A stretch of DNA of 64,000 bases from Euwallacea fornicatus. Taxonomy: Eukaryota; Arthropoda; Insecta; Coleoptera; Curculionidae. The translations under genes were made by a program, and so were the position numbers. Positions 23,053-37,660 of this stretch are shown in pieces (position 1 is the stretch's first letter; each line of letters begins with the position of its first letter). The notes beneath the pieces were generated by a model that saw nothing but the letters and a program-made list of their open reading frames with translations, did no database searches and was not told where the DNA came from. The stretch is from NCBI RefSeq assembly GCF_040115645.1, contig NW_027096008.1, positions 806,001-870,000 of the forward strand, given 5' to 3'.

Positions 23053-25868
23053 ACTTTATGTGCTCAAACACACATATTCTGTGACTTTTCAAATTTTGAA
23101 GCTCGATAACTTTGGCAAATGTGGACCAAATTTGTTAACCAAAGTGTCAAATTAATCAGCTCCACGAGATCTTTAAAATGACACAACAATTCATGATTGC
23201 ATCTTGTTGAATTTCCAAGAAAAATAGTACTTTATGTGCTCAAACACACATATTTTGTGACTTTTCAAACTTTGAAGCTCGATAGCTTCGGCAAATGAAG
23301 ACCAAATTTCTTAAACAAAGTGTCAAAGTAATCACCTCAACGAGATTTTAAAGATGTCACAACACATGATAATTGCATCTTGTTGAATTTCCAAGAAAAA
23401 TAGTACTTTATGTGCTCAAACACACAACTTTTGTGACTTTTCAAACTTTGAAGCTCGATAGCTTCGGCAAATGAAGACCAAATTTCTTAAACAAAGTGTC
23501 AAAGTAATCACCTCAACGAGATTTTAAAGATGTCACAACACATGATAATTGCATCTTGTTGAACTTCCAAGAAAAATAGTACTTTATGTGCTCAAACACA
23601 CATATTTTGTGACTTTTCAAACTTTGAAGCTCGATAACTTTGGCAAATGTGGACCAAATTTGTTAACCAAAGTGTTAAATTAATCAGCTCGACGAGATCT
23701 TTAAAATGACACAACAATTCATGATTGCATCTTGTTGAATTTCCAAGAAAAATAGTACTTTATGTGCTCAAACACACAACTTTTGTGACTTTTCAAACTT
23801 TGAAGCTCGATAACTTTGGCAAATGTGGACCAAATTTGTTAAACAAAGTGTCAAATTAATCAGCTCGATAAGGTTATGAAGATGTCACAACACACCATGA
23901 TTACATCTTGTTGAACTTCCAAGAAAAATAGTACTTTATGTGCTCAAACACACAACTTTTGTGACTTTTCAAACTTTGAAGCTCGATAGCTTCGGCAAAT
24001 GAAGACCAAATTTGTTAAACAAAGTGTCAAATTAATCAGCTCGACGAGATTTTGAATATGTCACAACACATCATGATTGCATCTTGTTGAATTTCCAAGA
24101 AAAATAGTACTTTATGTGCTCAAACACACAACTTTTGTGACTTTTCAAAATTTGAAGCTCGAAAGCTTCGGCAAATGAAGACCAAATTTCTTAAACAAAG
24201 TGTCAAATTAATCAGCTCAACGAGATTTTGAAGATGTCACAACACATGATGATTGCATCTTGTTGAACTTCCAAGAAAAATAATACTTTATGTGCTCAAA
24301 CACAGATATTTTGTGACTTTTCAAACTTTGAAGCTCGATAACTTCGGCAAATGTGGACCAAATTTGTTAACCAAAGTGTCAAATTAATCAGCTCAACGAG
24401 ATTTTGAAGATGTCACAACACATGATGATTGCATCTTGATGAACTTCCAAGAAAAATAGTACTTTATGTGCTCAAACACACAACTTTTGTGACTTTTCAA
24501 ACTTTGAAGCTCGATAGCTTCGGCAAATGAAGACCAAATTTCTTAAACAAAGTGTCAAAGTAATCACCTTAACGAGATTTTAAAGATGTCACAACACATG
24601 ATGATTGCATCTTGTTGAATTTCCAAGAAAAATAGTACTTTATGTGCTCAAACACACATATTTTGTGACTTTTCAAACTTTGAAGCTCGATAACTTCGGC
24701 AAATGTGGACCAAATTTCTTAAACAAAGTGTCAAATTAATCAGCTCATCGAGATTTTGAAGATGTCACAAAACATCATGATTGGATCTTGTTGAATTTCC
24801 AAGAAAAATAATACTTTATGTGCTCAAACACACATATTTTGTTACTTTTCAAAATTTGAAGCTCGATAGCTTCGGCAAATGGAGACCAAATTTGTTAAAC
24901 AAAGTGTCAAATTAATCAGCTCGACGAGATTTTGAATATGTCACAACACATCATGATTGCATCTTGTTGAATTTCCAAGAGAAATAGTACTTTATGTGCT
25001 CAAACACACAACTTTTGTGACTTTTCAAACTTTGAAGCTCGATAGCTTCGGCAAATGAAGTCCAAATTTGTTAAACAAAGTGTCAAATTAATCAGCTCGA
25101 CGAGATTTTGAATATGTCACAACACATCATGATTGCATCTTGTTGAATTTCCAAGAAAAATAGTACTTTATGTGCTCAAACACACAACTTTTGTGACTTT
25201 TCCAATTTTGAAGCTCGATAACTTTGGCAAATGTGGACCAAATTTGTTAAACAAAGTGTCAAATTAATCAGCTCAACGAGATTTTAAAGATGTCACAACA
25301 CATCATGATTACATCTTGTTGAACTTCCAAGAAAAATAGAACTTTATGTGCTCAAACACACAACTTTTGTGACTTTTCAAACTTTGAAGCTCGATAGCTT
25401 CGGCAAATGTGGACCAAATTTGTTAACCAAAGTGTCAAATTAATCAGCTCAACGAGATTTTGAAGATGTCACAACACATGATGATTGCATCTTGTTGAAC
25501 TTCCAAGAAAAATAATACTTTATGTGCTCAAACACAGATATTTTGTGACTTTTCAAACTTTGAAGCTCGATAACTTCGGCAAATGTGGACCAAATTTGTT
25601 AACCAAAGTGTCAAATTAATCAGCTCAACGAGATTTTGAAGATGTCACAACACATGATGATTGCATCTTGATGAACTTCCAAGAAAAATAGTACTTTATG
25701 TGCTCAAACACACAACTTTTGTGACTTTTCAAACTTTGAAGCTCGATAGCTTCGGCAAATGAAGACCAAATTTCTTAAACAAAGTGTCAAAGTAATCACC
25801 TTAACGAGATTTTAAAGATGTCACAAAACATCATGATTGGATCTTGTTGAATTTCCAAGAAAAATAGT
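23053..25868 (+). repeat. Mosaic with two B units and rare subtypes G and E
   Basis: M132-M147. X at 23053 is followed by Q' units with ATGATAATTGC. G (23757-23932) has GATAAGGTTATGAAG in place of GACGAGATTTTGAAG. B recurs at 24285 and 25517, 1232 bp apart. E (24813-24988) has TTTTGTTAC and AAATGGAGACC. M147 is a J/K hybrid (CACCTTAACG, then ACAAAACATC and GATTGGATC). Confidence 0.75.
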
Positions 25869-28156
25869 ACTTTATGTGCTCAAACACACATATTTTGTGA
25901 CTTTTCAAACTTTGAAGCTCGATAACTTTGGCAAATGTGGACCAAATTTGTTAACCAAAGTGTTAAATTAATCAGCTCGACGAGATCTTTAAAATGACAC
26001 AACACATAATGATTGCATCTTGTTGAATTTCCAAGAAAAATAGTACTTTATGTCCTCAAACACACAACTTTTATGACTTTTCCAAATTTGAAGCTCGATA
26101 ACTTTGGCAAATGTGGACCAAATTTGTTAACCAAAGTGTCAAATTAATCAGCTCGACGAGATCTTTAAAATGACACAACAATTCATGATTGCATCTTGTT
26201 GAATTTCCAAGAGAAATAGTACTTTATGTGCTCAAACACACAACTTTTGTGACTTTTCAAACTTTGAAGCTCGATAGCTTCGGCAAATGAAGACCAAATT
26301 TGTTAAACAAAGTGTCAAATTAATCAGCTCGACGAGATTTTGAATATGTCACAACACATCATGATTGCATCTTGTTGAATTTCCAAGAAAAATAGTACTT
26401 TATGTGCTCAAACACACAACTTTTGTGACTTTTCCAATTTTGAAGCTCGATAACTTTGGCAAATGTGGACCAAATTTGTTAAACAAAGTGTCAAATTAAT
26501 CAGCTCAACGAGATTTTAAAGATGTCACAACACATCATGATTACATCTTGTTGAACTTCCAAGAAAAATAGAACTTTATGTGCTCAAACACACAACTTTT
26601 GTGACTTTTCAAACTTTGAAGCTCGATAGCTTCGGCAAATGTGGACCAAATTTGTTAACCAAAGTGTCAAATTAATCAGCTCGACGAGATCTTTAAAACG
26701 ACACAACAATTCATGATTGCATCTTGTTGAATTTCCAAGAAAAATAGTACTTTATGTGCTCAAACACACATATTTTGTGACTTTTCAAACTTTGAAGCTC
26801 GATAACTTCGGCAAATGTGGACCAAATTTCTTAAACAAAGTGTCAAATTAATCAGCTCATCGAGATTTTGAAGATGTCACAAAACATCATGATTGGATCT
26901 TGTTGAATTTCCAAGAAAAATAGTACTTTATGTGCTCAAACACACATATTTTGTGACTTTTCAAACTTTGAAGCTCGATAACTTTGGCAAATGTGGACCA
27001 AATTTGTTAACCAAAGTGTTAAATTAATCAGCTCGACGAGATCTTTAAAATGACACAACAATTCATGATTGCATCTTGTTGAATTTCCAAGAAAAATAGT
27101 ACTTTATGTGCTCAAACACACAACTTTTGTGACTTTTCCAAATTTGAAGCTCGATAACTTTGGCAAATGTGGACCAAATTTGTTAAACAAAGTGTCAAAT
27201 TAATCAGCTCGATAAGATTATGAAGATGTCACAACACACCATGATTACATCTTGTTGAACTTCCAAGAAAAATAGTACTTTATGTGCTCAAACACACAAC
27301 TTTTGTGACTTTTCAAACTTTGAAGCTCGATAGCTTCGGCAAATGAAGACCAAATTTGTTAAACAAAGTGTCAAATTAATCAGCTCGACGAGATTTTGAA
27401 TATGTCACAACACATCATGATTGCATCTTGTTGAATTTCCAAGAAAAATAGTACTTTATGTGCTCAAACACACAACTTTTGTGACTTTTCAAAATTTGAA
27501 GCTCGATAGCTTCGGCAAATGAAGACCAAATTTCTTAAACAAAGTGTCAAAGTAATCACCTTAACGAGATTTTAAAGATGTCACAACACATGATGATTGC
27601 ATCTTGTTGAATTTCCAAGAAAAATAGTACTTTATGTGCTCAAACACACATATTTTGTGACTTTTCAAACTTTGAAGCTCGATAACTTCGGCAAATGTGG
27701 ACCAAATTTCTTAAACAAAGTGTCAAATTAATCAGCTCATCGAGATTTTGAAGATGTCACAAAACATCATGATTGGATCTTGTTGAACTTCCAAGAAAAA
27801 TAGAACTTTATGTGCTCAAACACACAACTTTTGTGACTTTTCAAACTTTGAAGCTCGATAGCTTCGGCAAATGTGGACCAAATTTGTTAACCAAAGTGTC
27901 AAATTAATCAGCTCGACGAGATCTTTAAAATGACACAACACACCATGATTACATCTTGTTGAACTTCCAAGAAAAATAGTACTTTATGTGCTCAAACACA
28001 CAACTTTTGTGACTTTTCAAAATTTGAAGCTCGAAAGCTTCGGCAAATGAAGACCAAATTTCTTAAACAAAGTGTCAAATTAATCAGCTCAACGAGATTT
28101 TGAAGATGTCACAAAACATCATGATTGCATCTTGTTGAATTTCCAAGAAAAATAGT
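25869..28156 (+). repeat. Y-Z-W module and K-Y-G repeats
   Basis: M148-M160: Y, Z (26045), W, a U-like unit, an S-like unit with TTTAAAACGAC, then K, Y, G (27101-27276, GATAAGATTATG), W, a Q'-like unit, K, a V-like unit and P. K units with GATTGGATC occur at 24637, 26749 and 27629, a sign of local spread of one variant. Confidence 0.7.
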
Positions 28157-30796
28157 ACTTTATGTGCTCAAACACACAACTTTTGTGACTTTTCAAAATT
28201 TGAAGCTCGAAAGCTTCGGCAAATGAAGACCAAATTTCTTAAACAAAGTGTCAAATTAATCAGCTCAACGAGATTTTGAAGATGTCACAACACATGATGA
28301 TTGCATCTTGTTGAACTTCCAAGAAAAATAGTACTTTATGTGCTCAAACACACATATTTTGTGACTTTTCAAACTTTGAAGCTCGATAGCTTCGGCAAAT
28401 GAAGACCAAATTTCTTAAACAAAGTGTCAAAGTAATCACCTCATCGAGATTTTGAAGATGTCACAAAACATCATGATTGCATCTTGTTGAATTTCCAAGA
28501 AAAATAGTACTTTATGTGCTCAAACACACAACTTTTGTGACTTTTCAAAATTTGAAGCTCGAAAGCTTCGGCAAATGAAGACCAAATTTCTTAAACAAAG
28601 TGTCAAATTAATCAGCTCAACGAGATTTTGAAGATGTCACAACACATGATGATTGCATCTTGTTGAACTTCCAAGAAAAATAGTACTTTATGTGCTCAAA
28701 CACACATATTTTGTGACTTTTCAAACTTTGAAGCTCGATAGCTTCGGCAAATGAAGACCAAATTTCTTAAACAAAGTGTCAAAGTAATCACCTCAACGAG
28801 ATTTTAAAGATGTCACAACACATGATGATTGCATCTTGTTGAATTTCCAAGAAAAATAGTACTTTATGTGCTCAAACACACATATTTTGTGACTTTTCAA
28901 ACTTTGAAGCTCGATAACTTTGGCAAATGTGGACCAAATTTGTTAAACAAAGTGTCAAATTAATCAGCTCGACGAGATTTTAAAGATGTCACAACACATC
29001 ATGATTACATCTTGTTGAACTTCCAAGAAAAATAGTACTTTATGTGCTCAAACACACAACTTTTGTGACTTTTCAAACTTTGAAGCTCGATAACTTCGGC
29101 AAATGAAGACCAAATTTGTTAAACAAAGTGTCAAATTAATCAGCTCGACGAGATTTTGAATATGTCACAACACATCATGATTGCATCTTGTTGAATTTCC
29201 AAGAAAAATAGTACTTTATGTGCTCAAACACACATATTCTGTGACTTTTCAAATTTTGAAGCTCGATAACTTTGGCAAATGTGGACCAAATTTGTTAACC
29301 AAAGTGTCAAATTAATCAGCTCCACGAGATCTTTAAAATGACACAACAATTCATGATTGCATCTTGTTGAATTTCCAAGAAAAATAGTACTTTATGTGCT
29401 CAAACACACATATTTTGTGACTTTTCAAACTTTGAAGCTCGATAGCTTCGGCAAATGAAGACCAAATTTCTTAAACAAAGTGTCAAAGTAATCACCTCAA
29501 CGAGATTTTAAAGATGTCACAACACATGATGATTGCATCTTGTTGAATTTCCAAGAAAAATAGTACTTTATGTGCTCAAACACACAACTTTTGTGACTTT
29601 TCAAACTTTGAAGCTCGATAACTTCGGCAAATGTGGACCAAATTTCTTAAACAAAGTGTCAAAGTAATCACCTCAACGAGATTTTAAAGATGTCACAACA
29701 CATCATGATTACATCTTGTTGAACTTCCAAGAAAAATAGTACTTTATGTGCTCAAACACACAACTTTTGTGACTTTTCAAACTTTGAAGTTCGATAGCTT
29801 CGGCAAATGAAGACCAACTTTGTTAAACAAAGTGTCAAATTAATCAGCTCGACGAGATTTTGAATATGTCACAACACATCATGATTGCATCTTGTTGAAT
29901 TTCCAAGAAAAATTGTACTTTATGTGCTCAAACACACATATTTTGTGACTTTTCAAACTTTGAAGCTCGATAGCTTCGGCAAATGAAGACCAAATTTCTT
30001 AAACAAAGTGTCAAAGTAATCACCTCAACGAGATTTTAAAGATGTCAAAACACATCATGATTACATCTTGTTGAACTTCCAAGAAAAATAGTACTTTATG
30101 TGCTCAAACACACAACTTTTGTGACTTTTCAAACTTTGAAGCTCGATAGCTTCGGCAAATGAAGACCAAATTTGTTAAACAAAGTGTCAAATTAATCAGC
30201 TCGACGAGATTTTGAATATGTCACAACACATCATGATTGCATCTTGTTGAATTTCCAAGAAAAATAGTACTTTATGTGCTCAAACACACATATTCTGTGA
30301 CTTTTCAAATTTTGAAGCTCGATAACTTTGGCAAATGTGGACCAAATTTGTTAACCAAAGTGTCAAATTAATCAGCTCCACGAGATCTTTAAAATGACAC
30401 AACAATTCATGATTGCATCTTGTTGAATTTCCAAGAAAAATAGTACTTTATGTGCTCAAACACACATATTTTGTGACTTTTCAAACTTTGAAGCTCGATA
30501 GCTTCGGCAAATGAAGACCAAATTTCTTAAACAAAGTGTCAAAGTAATCACCTCAACGAGATTTTAAAGATGTCACAACACATGATGATTGCATCTTGTT
30601 GAATTTCCAAGAAAAATAGTACTTTATGTGCTCAAACACACAACTTTTGTGACTTTTCAAACTTTGAAGCTCGATAACTTTGGCAAATGTGGAACAAATT
30701 TGTTAAACAAAGTGTCAAATTAATCAGCTCAACGAGATTTTAAAGATGTCACAACACATCATGATTACATCTTGTTGAACTTCCAAGAAAAATAGA
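28157..30796 (+). repeat. P/Q alternation and first X-Q'-D-W run
   Basis: M161-M175. P Q P Q' and the R sister form are followed by W X Q' D W. The W at 29741 has the private AAGTTCGATAGC and CCAACTTTG. The next unit has AAATTGTAC upstream and GTCAAAACAC. D (29565-29740) has GATAACTTCGG, TTTCTT, GTAATCACC and ATCATGATTAC. This run is repeated 2640 bp to the right, at 32205. Confidence 0.75.
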
Positions 30797-33700
30797 ACTT
30801 TATGTGCTCAAACACACAACTTTTGTGACTTTTCAAACTTTGAAGCTCGATAGCTTCGGCAAATGTGGACCAAATTTGTTAACCAAAGTGTCAAATTAAT
30901 CAGCTCGACGAGATCTTTAAAACGACACAACAATTCATGATTGCATCTTGTTGAATTTCCAAGAAAAATAGTACTTTATGTGCTCAAACACACAACTTTT
31001 GTGACTTTTCAAACTTTGAAGCTCGATAACTTCGGCAAATGTGGACCAAATTTGTTAAACAAAGTGTCAAATTAATTAGCTCGACGAGATTTTGAATATG
31101 TCACAACACATCATGATTGCATCTTGTTGAATTTCCAAGAAAAATAGTACTTTTTGTGCTCAAACACACAAGTTTTGTGACTTTTCCAATTTTGAAGCTC
31201 GATAACTTTGGCAAATGTGGACCAAATTTGTTAAACAAAGTGTCAAATTAATCAGCTCCACGAGATTTTTAAGATGTCACAACACATCATGATTACATCT
31301 TGTTGAACTTCCAAGAAAAATAGAACTTTATGTGCTCAAACACACAACTTTTGTGACTTTTCAAACTTTGAAGCTCGATAGCTTCGGCAAATGTGGACCA
31401 AATTTGTTAACCAAAGTGTCAAATTAATCAGCTCGACGAGATCTTTAAAATGACACAACACACCATGATTACATCTTGTTGAACTTCCAAGAAAAATAGT
31501 ACTTTATGTGCTCAAACACACAACTTTTGTGACTTTTCAAAATTTGAAGCTCGAAAGCTTCGGCAAATGAAGACCAAATTTCTTAAACAAAGTGTCAAAT
31601 TAATCAGCTCAACGAGATTTTGAAGATGTCACAACACATGATGATTGCATCTTGTTGAACATACAAGAAAAATAGTACTTTATGTGCTCAAACACACATA
31701 TTTTGTGACTTTTCAAACTTTGAAGCTCGATAGCTTCGGCAAATGAAGACCAAATTTCTTAAACAAAGTGTCAAAGTAATCACCTCATCGAGATTTTGAA
31801 GATGTCACAAAACATCATGATTGCATCTTGTTGAATTTCCAAGAAAAATAGTACTTTATGTGCTCAAACACACAACTTTTGTGACTTTTCAAAATTTGAA
31901 GCTCGAAAGCTTCGGCAAATGAAGACCAAATTTCTTAAACAAAGTGTCAAATTAATCAGCTCAACGAGATTTTGAAGATGTCACAACACATGATGATTGC
32001 ATCTTGTTGAACTTCCAAGAAAAATAGTACTTTATGTGCTCAAACACACATATTTTGTGACTTTTCAAACTTTGAAGCTCGATAGCTTCGGCAAATGAAG
32101 ACCAAATTTCTTAAACAAAGTGTCAAAGTAATCACCTCAACGAGATTTTAAAGATGTCACAACACATGATGATTGCATCTTGTTGAATTTCCAAGAAAAA
32201 TAGTACTTTATGTGCTCAAACACACAACTTTTGTGACTTTTCAAACTTTGAAGCTCGATAACTTCGGCAAATGTGGACCAAATTTCTTAAACAAAGTGTC
32301 AAAGTAATCACCTCAACGAGATTTTAAAGATGTCACAACACATCATGATTACATCTTGTTGAACTTCCAAGAAAAATAGTACTTTATGTGCTCAAACACA
32401 CAACTTTTGTGACTTTTCAAACTTTGAAGTTCGATAGCTTCGGCAAATGAAGACCAACTTTGTTAAACAAAGTGTCAAATTAATCAGCTCGACGAGATTT
32501 TGAATATGTCACAACACATCATGATTGCATCTTGTTGAATTTCCAAGAAAAATTGTACTTTATGTGCTCAAACACACATATTTTGTGACTTTTCAAACTT
32601 TGAAGCTCGATAGCTTCGGCAAATGAAGACCAAATTTCTTAAACAAAGTGTCAAAGTAATCACCTCAACGAGATTTTAAAGATGTCAAAACACATCATGA
32701 TTACATCTTGTTGAACTTCCAAGAAAAATAGTACTTTATGTGCTCAAACACACAACTTTTGTGACTTTTCAAACTTTGAAGCCCGATAGCTTCGGCAAAT
32801 GAAGACCAAATTTGTTAAACAAAGTGTCAAATTAATCAGCTCGACGAGATTTTGAATATGTCACAACACATCATGATTGCATCTTGTTGAATTTCCAAGA
32901 AAAATAGTACTTTATGTGCTCAAACACACATATTCTGTGACTTTTCAAATTTTGAAGCTCGATAACTTTGGCAAATGTGGACCAAATTTGTTAACCAAAG
33001 TGTCAAATTAATCAGCTCCACGAGATCTTTAAAATGACACAACAATTCATGATTGCATCTTGTTGAATTTCCAAGAAAAATAGTACTTTATGTGCTCAAA
33101 CACACATATTTTGTGACTTTTCAAACTTTGAAGCTCGATAGCTTCGGCAAATGAAGACCAAATTTCTTAAACAAAGTGTCAAAGTAATCACCTCAACGAG
33201 ATTTTAAAGATGTCACAACACATCATGATTACATCTTGTTGAACTTCCAAGAAAAATAGTACTTTATATGCTCAAACACACAACTTTTGTGACTTTTCAA
33301 ACTTTGAAGCTCGATAGCTTCGGCAAATGAAGACCAACTTTGTTAAACAAAGTGTCAAATTAATCAGCTCGACGAGATTTTGAATATGTCACAACACATC
33401 ATGATTGCATCTTGTTGAATTTCCAAGAAAAATAGTACTTTATGTGCTCAAACACACAACTTTTATGACTTTTCCAATTTTGAAGCTCGATAACTTTGGC
33501 AAATGTGGACCAAATTTATTAAACAAAGTGTCAAATTAATCAGCTCGACGAGATCTTTAAAATGACACAACACACCATGATTACATCTTGTTGAACTTCC
33601 AAGAAAAATAGTACTTTATGTGCTCAAACACACAACTTTTGTGACTTTTCAAAATTTGAAGCTCGATAGCTTCGGCAAATGAAGACCAAATTTCTTAAAC

Positions 33701-34140
33701 AAAGTGTCAAAGTAATCACCTCAACGAGATTTTAAAGATGTCACAACACATGATGATTGCATCTTGTTGAATTTCCAAGAAAAATAGTACTTTATGTGCT
33801 CAAACACACATATTTTGTGACTTTTCAAACTTTGAAGCTCGATAACTTCGGCAAAAGTGGACCAAATTTGTTAAACAAAGTGTCAAATTAATCAGCTCGA
33901 CGAGATTTTGAATATGTCACAACACATCATGATTGCATCTTGTTGAATTTCCAAGAAAAATAGTACTTTATGTGCTCAAACACACATATTTTGTGACTTT
34001 TCAAACTTTGAAGCTCGATAACTTTGGCAAATGTGGACCAAATTTGTTAAACAAAGTGTCAAATTAATCAGCTCGACGAGATTTTAAAGATGTCACAACA
34101 CATCATGATTACATCTTGTTGAACTTCCAAGAAAAATAGT
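30797..34140 (+). repeat. 19-monomer segment (3344 bp), copy A
   Basis: M176-M194, from the S-like unit with TTTAAAACGAC to the R sister form. Marks shared with copy B are CTCCACGAGATTTTTAAG, GTTGAACATACAAG, AAGTTCGATAGC, AAATTGTAC, AAGCCCGATAGC, ACTTTATATG and CAAATTTATT. M189 (33085) is a Q'/D hybrid, so copy A is one monomer shorter than copy B. M193 has the private GGCAAAAGTGG. Confidence 0.85.
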
Positions 34141-37100
34141 ACTTTATGTGCTCAAACACACAACTTTTGTGACTTTTCAAACTTTGAAGCTCGATAGCTT
34201 CGGCAAATGTGGACCAAATTTGTTAACCAAAGTGTCAAATTAATCAGCTCGACGAGATCTTTAAAACGACACAACAATTCATGATTGCATCTTGTTGAAT
34301 TTCCAAGAAAAATAGTACTTTATGTGCTCAAACACACAACTTTTGTGACTTTTCAAACTTTGAAGCTCGATAACTTCGGCAAATGTGGACCAAATTTGTT
34401 AAACAAAGTGTCAAATTAATTAGCTCGACGAGATTTTGAATATGTCACAACACATCATGATTGCATCTTGTTGAATTTCCAAGAAAAATAGTACTTTTTG
34501 TGCTCAAACACACAAGTTTTGTGACTTTTCCAATTTTGAAGCTCGATAACTTTGGCAAATGTGGACCAAATTTGTTAAACAAAGTGTCAAATTAATCAGC
34601 TCCACGAGATTTTTAAGATGTCACAACACATCATGATTACATCTTGTTGAACTTCCAAGAAAAATAGAACTTTATGTGCTCAAACACACAACTTTTGTGA
34701 CTTTTCAAACTTTGAAGCTCGATAGCTTCGGCAAATGTGGACCAAATTTGTTAACCAAAGTGTCAAATTAATCAGCTCGACGAGATCTTTAAAATGACAC
34801 AACACACCATGATTACATCTTGTTGAACTTCCAAGAAAAATAGTACTTTATGTGCTCAAACACACAACTTTTGTGACTTTTCAAAATTTGAAGCTCGAAA
34901 GCTTCGGCAAATGAAGACCAAATTTCTTAAACAAAGTGTCAAATTAATCAGCTCAACGAGATTTTGAAGATGTCACAACACATGATGATTGCATCTTGTT
35001 GAACATACAAGAAAAATAGTACTTTATGTGCTCAAACACACATATTTTGTGACTTTTCAAACTTTGAAGCTCGATAGCTTCGGCAAATGAAGACCAAATT
35101 TCTTAAACAAAGTGTCAAAGTAATCACCTCATCGAGATTTTGAAGATGTCACAAAACATCATGATTGCATCTTGTTGAATTTCCAAGAAAAATAGTACTT
35201 TATGTGCTCAAACACACAACTTTTGTGACTTTTCAAAATTTGAAGCTCGAAAGCTTCGGCAAATGAAGACCAAATTTCTTAAACAAAGTGTCAAATTAAT
35301 CAGCTCAACGAGATTTTGAAGATGTCACAACACATGATGATTGCATCTTGTTGAACTTCCAAGAAAAATAGTACTTTATGTGCTCAAACACACATATTTT
35401 GTGACTTTTCAAACTTTGAAGCTCGATAGCTTCGGCAAATGAAGACCAAATTTCTTAAACAAAGTGTCAAAGTAATCACCTCAACGAGATTTTAAAGATG
35501 TCACAACACATGATGATTGCATCTTGTTGAATTTCCAAGAAAAATAGTACTTTATGTGCTCAAACACACAACTTTTGTGACTTTTCAAACTTTGAAGCTC
35601 GATAACTTCGGCAAATGTGGACCAAATTTCTTAAACAAAGTGTCAAAGTAATCACCTCAACGAGATTTTAAAGATGTCACAACACATCATGATTACATCT
35701 TGTTGAACTTCCAAGAAAAATAGTACTTTATGTGCTCAAACACACAACTTTTGTGACTTTTCAAACTTTGAAGTTCGATAGCTTCGGCAAATGAAGACCA
35801 ACTTTGTTAAACAAAGTGTCAAATTAATCAGCTCGACGAGATTTTGAATATGTCACAACACATCATGATTGCATCTTGTTGAATTTCCAAGAAAAATTGT
35901 ACTTTATGTGCTCAAACACACATATTTTGTGACTTTTCAAACTTTGAAGCTCGATAGCTTCGGCAAATGAAGACCAAATTTCTTAAACAAAGTGTCAAAG
36001 TAATCACCTCAACGAGATTTTAAAGATGTCAAAACACATCATGATTACATCTTGTTGAACTTCCAAGAAAAATAGTACTTTATGTGCTCAAACACACAAC
36101 TTTTGTGACTTTTCAAACTTTGAAGCCCGATAGCTTCGGCAAATGAAGACCAAATTTGTTAAACAAAGTGTCAAATTAATCAGCTCGACGAGATTTTGAA
36201 TATGTCACAACACATCATGATTGCATCTTGTTGAATTTCCAAGAAAAATAGTACTTTATGTGCTCAAACACACATATTCTGTGACTTTTCAAATTTTGAA
36301 GCTCGATAACTTTGGCAAATGTGGACCAAATTTGTTAACCAAAGTGTCAAATTAATCAGCTCCACGAGATCTTTAAAATGACACAACAATTCATGATTGC
36401 ATCTTGTTGAATTTCCAAGAAAAATAGTACTTTATGTGCTCAAACACACATATTTTGTGACTTTTCAAACTTTGAAGCTCGATAGCTTCGGCAAATGAAG
36501 ACCAAATTTCTTAAACAAAGTGTCAAAGTAATCACCTCAACGAGATTTTAAAGATGTCACAACACATGATGATTGCATCTTGTTGAATTTCCAAGAAAAA
36601 TAGTACTTTATGTGCTCAAACACACAACTTTTGTGACTTTTCAAACTTTGAAGCTCGATAACTTCGGCAAATGTGGACCAAATTTCTTAAACAAAGTGTC
36701 AAAGTAATCACCTCAACGAGATTTTAAAGATGTCACAACACATCATGATTACATCTTGTTGAACTTCCAAGAAAAATAGTACTTTATATGCTCAAACACA
36801 CAACTTTTGTGACTTTTCAAACTTTGAAGCTCGATAGCTTCGGCAAATGAAGACCAACTTTGTTAAACAAAGTGTCAAATTAATCAGCTCGACGAGATTT
36901 TGAATATGTCACAACACATCATGATTGCATCTTGTTGAATTTCCAAGAAAAATAGTACTTTATGTGCTCAAACACACAACTTTTATGACTTTTCCAATTT
37001 TGAAGCTCGATAACTTTGGCAAATGTGGACCAAATTTATTAAACAAAGTGTCAAATTAATCAGCTCGACGAGATCTTTAAAATGACACAACACACCATGA

Positions 37101-37660
37101 TTACATCTTGTTGAACTTCCAAGAAAAATAGTACTTTATGTGCTCAAACACACAACTTTTGTGACTTTTCAAAATTTGAAGCTCGATAGCTTCGGCAAAT
37201 GAAGACCAAATTTCTTAAACAAAGTGTCAAAGTAATCACCTCAACGAGATTTTAAAGATGTCACAACACATGATGATTGCATCTTGTTGAATTTCCAAGA
37301 AAAATAGTACTTTATGTGCTCAAACACACATATTTTGTGACTTTTCAAACTTTGAAGCTCGATAACTTCGGCAAATGTGGACCAAATTTGTTAAACAAAG
37401 TGTCAAATTAATCAGCTCGACGAGATTTTGAATATGTCACAACACATCATGATTGCATCTTGTTGAATTTCCAAGAAAAATAGTACTTTATGTGCTCAAA
37501 CACACATATTTTGTGACTTTTCAAACTTTGAAGCTCGATAACTTTGGCAAATGTGGACCAAATTTGTTAAACAAAGTGTCAAATTAATCAGCTCGACGAG
37601 ATTTTAAAGATGTCACAACACATCATGATTACATCTTGTTGAACTTCCAAGAAAAATAGT
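34141..37660 (+). repeat. 20-monomer segment (3520 bp), copy B
   Basis: M195-M214 repeat the same order and private marks. The offset is 3344 bp up to about 36.5 kb and 3520 bp after it, because Q' (36429) and D (36605) are separate here but fused in copy A. The Q'-D-W order at 29389-29916 supports the unfused state as ancestral. Confidence 0.85.
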
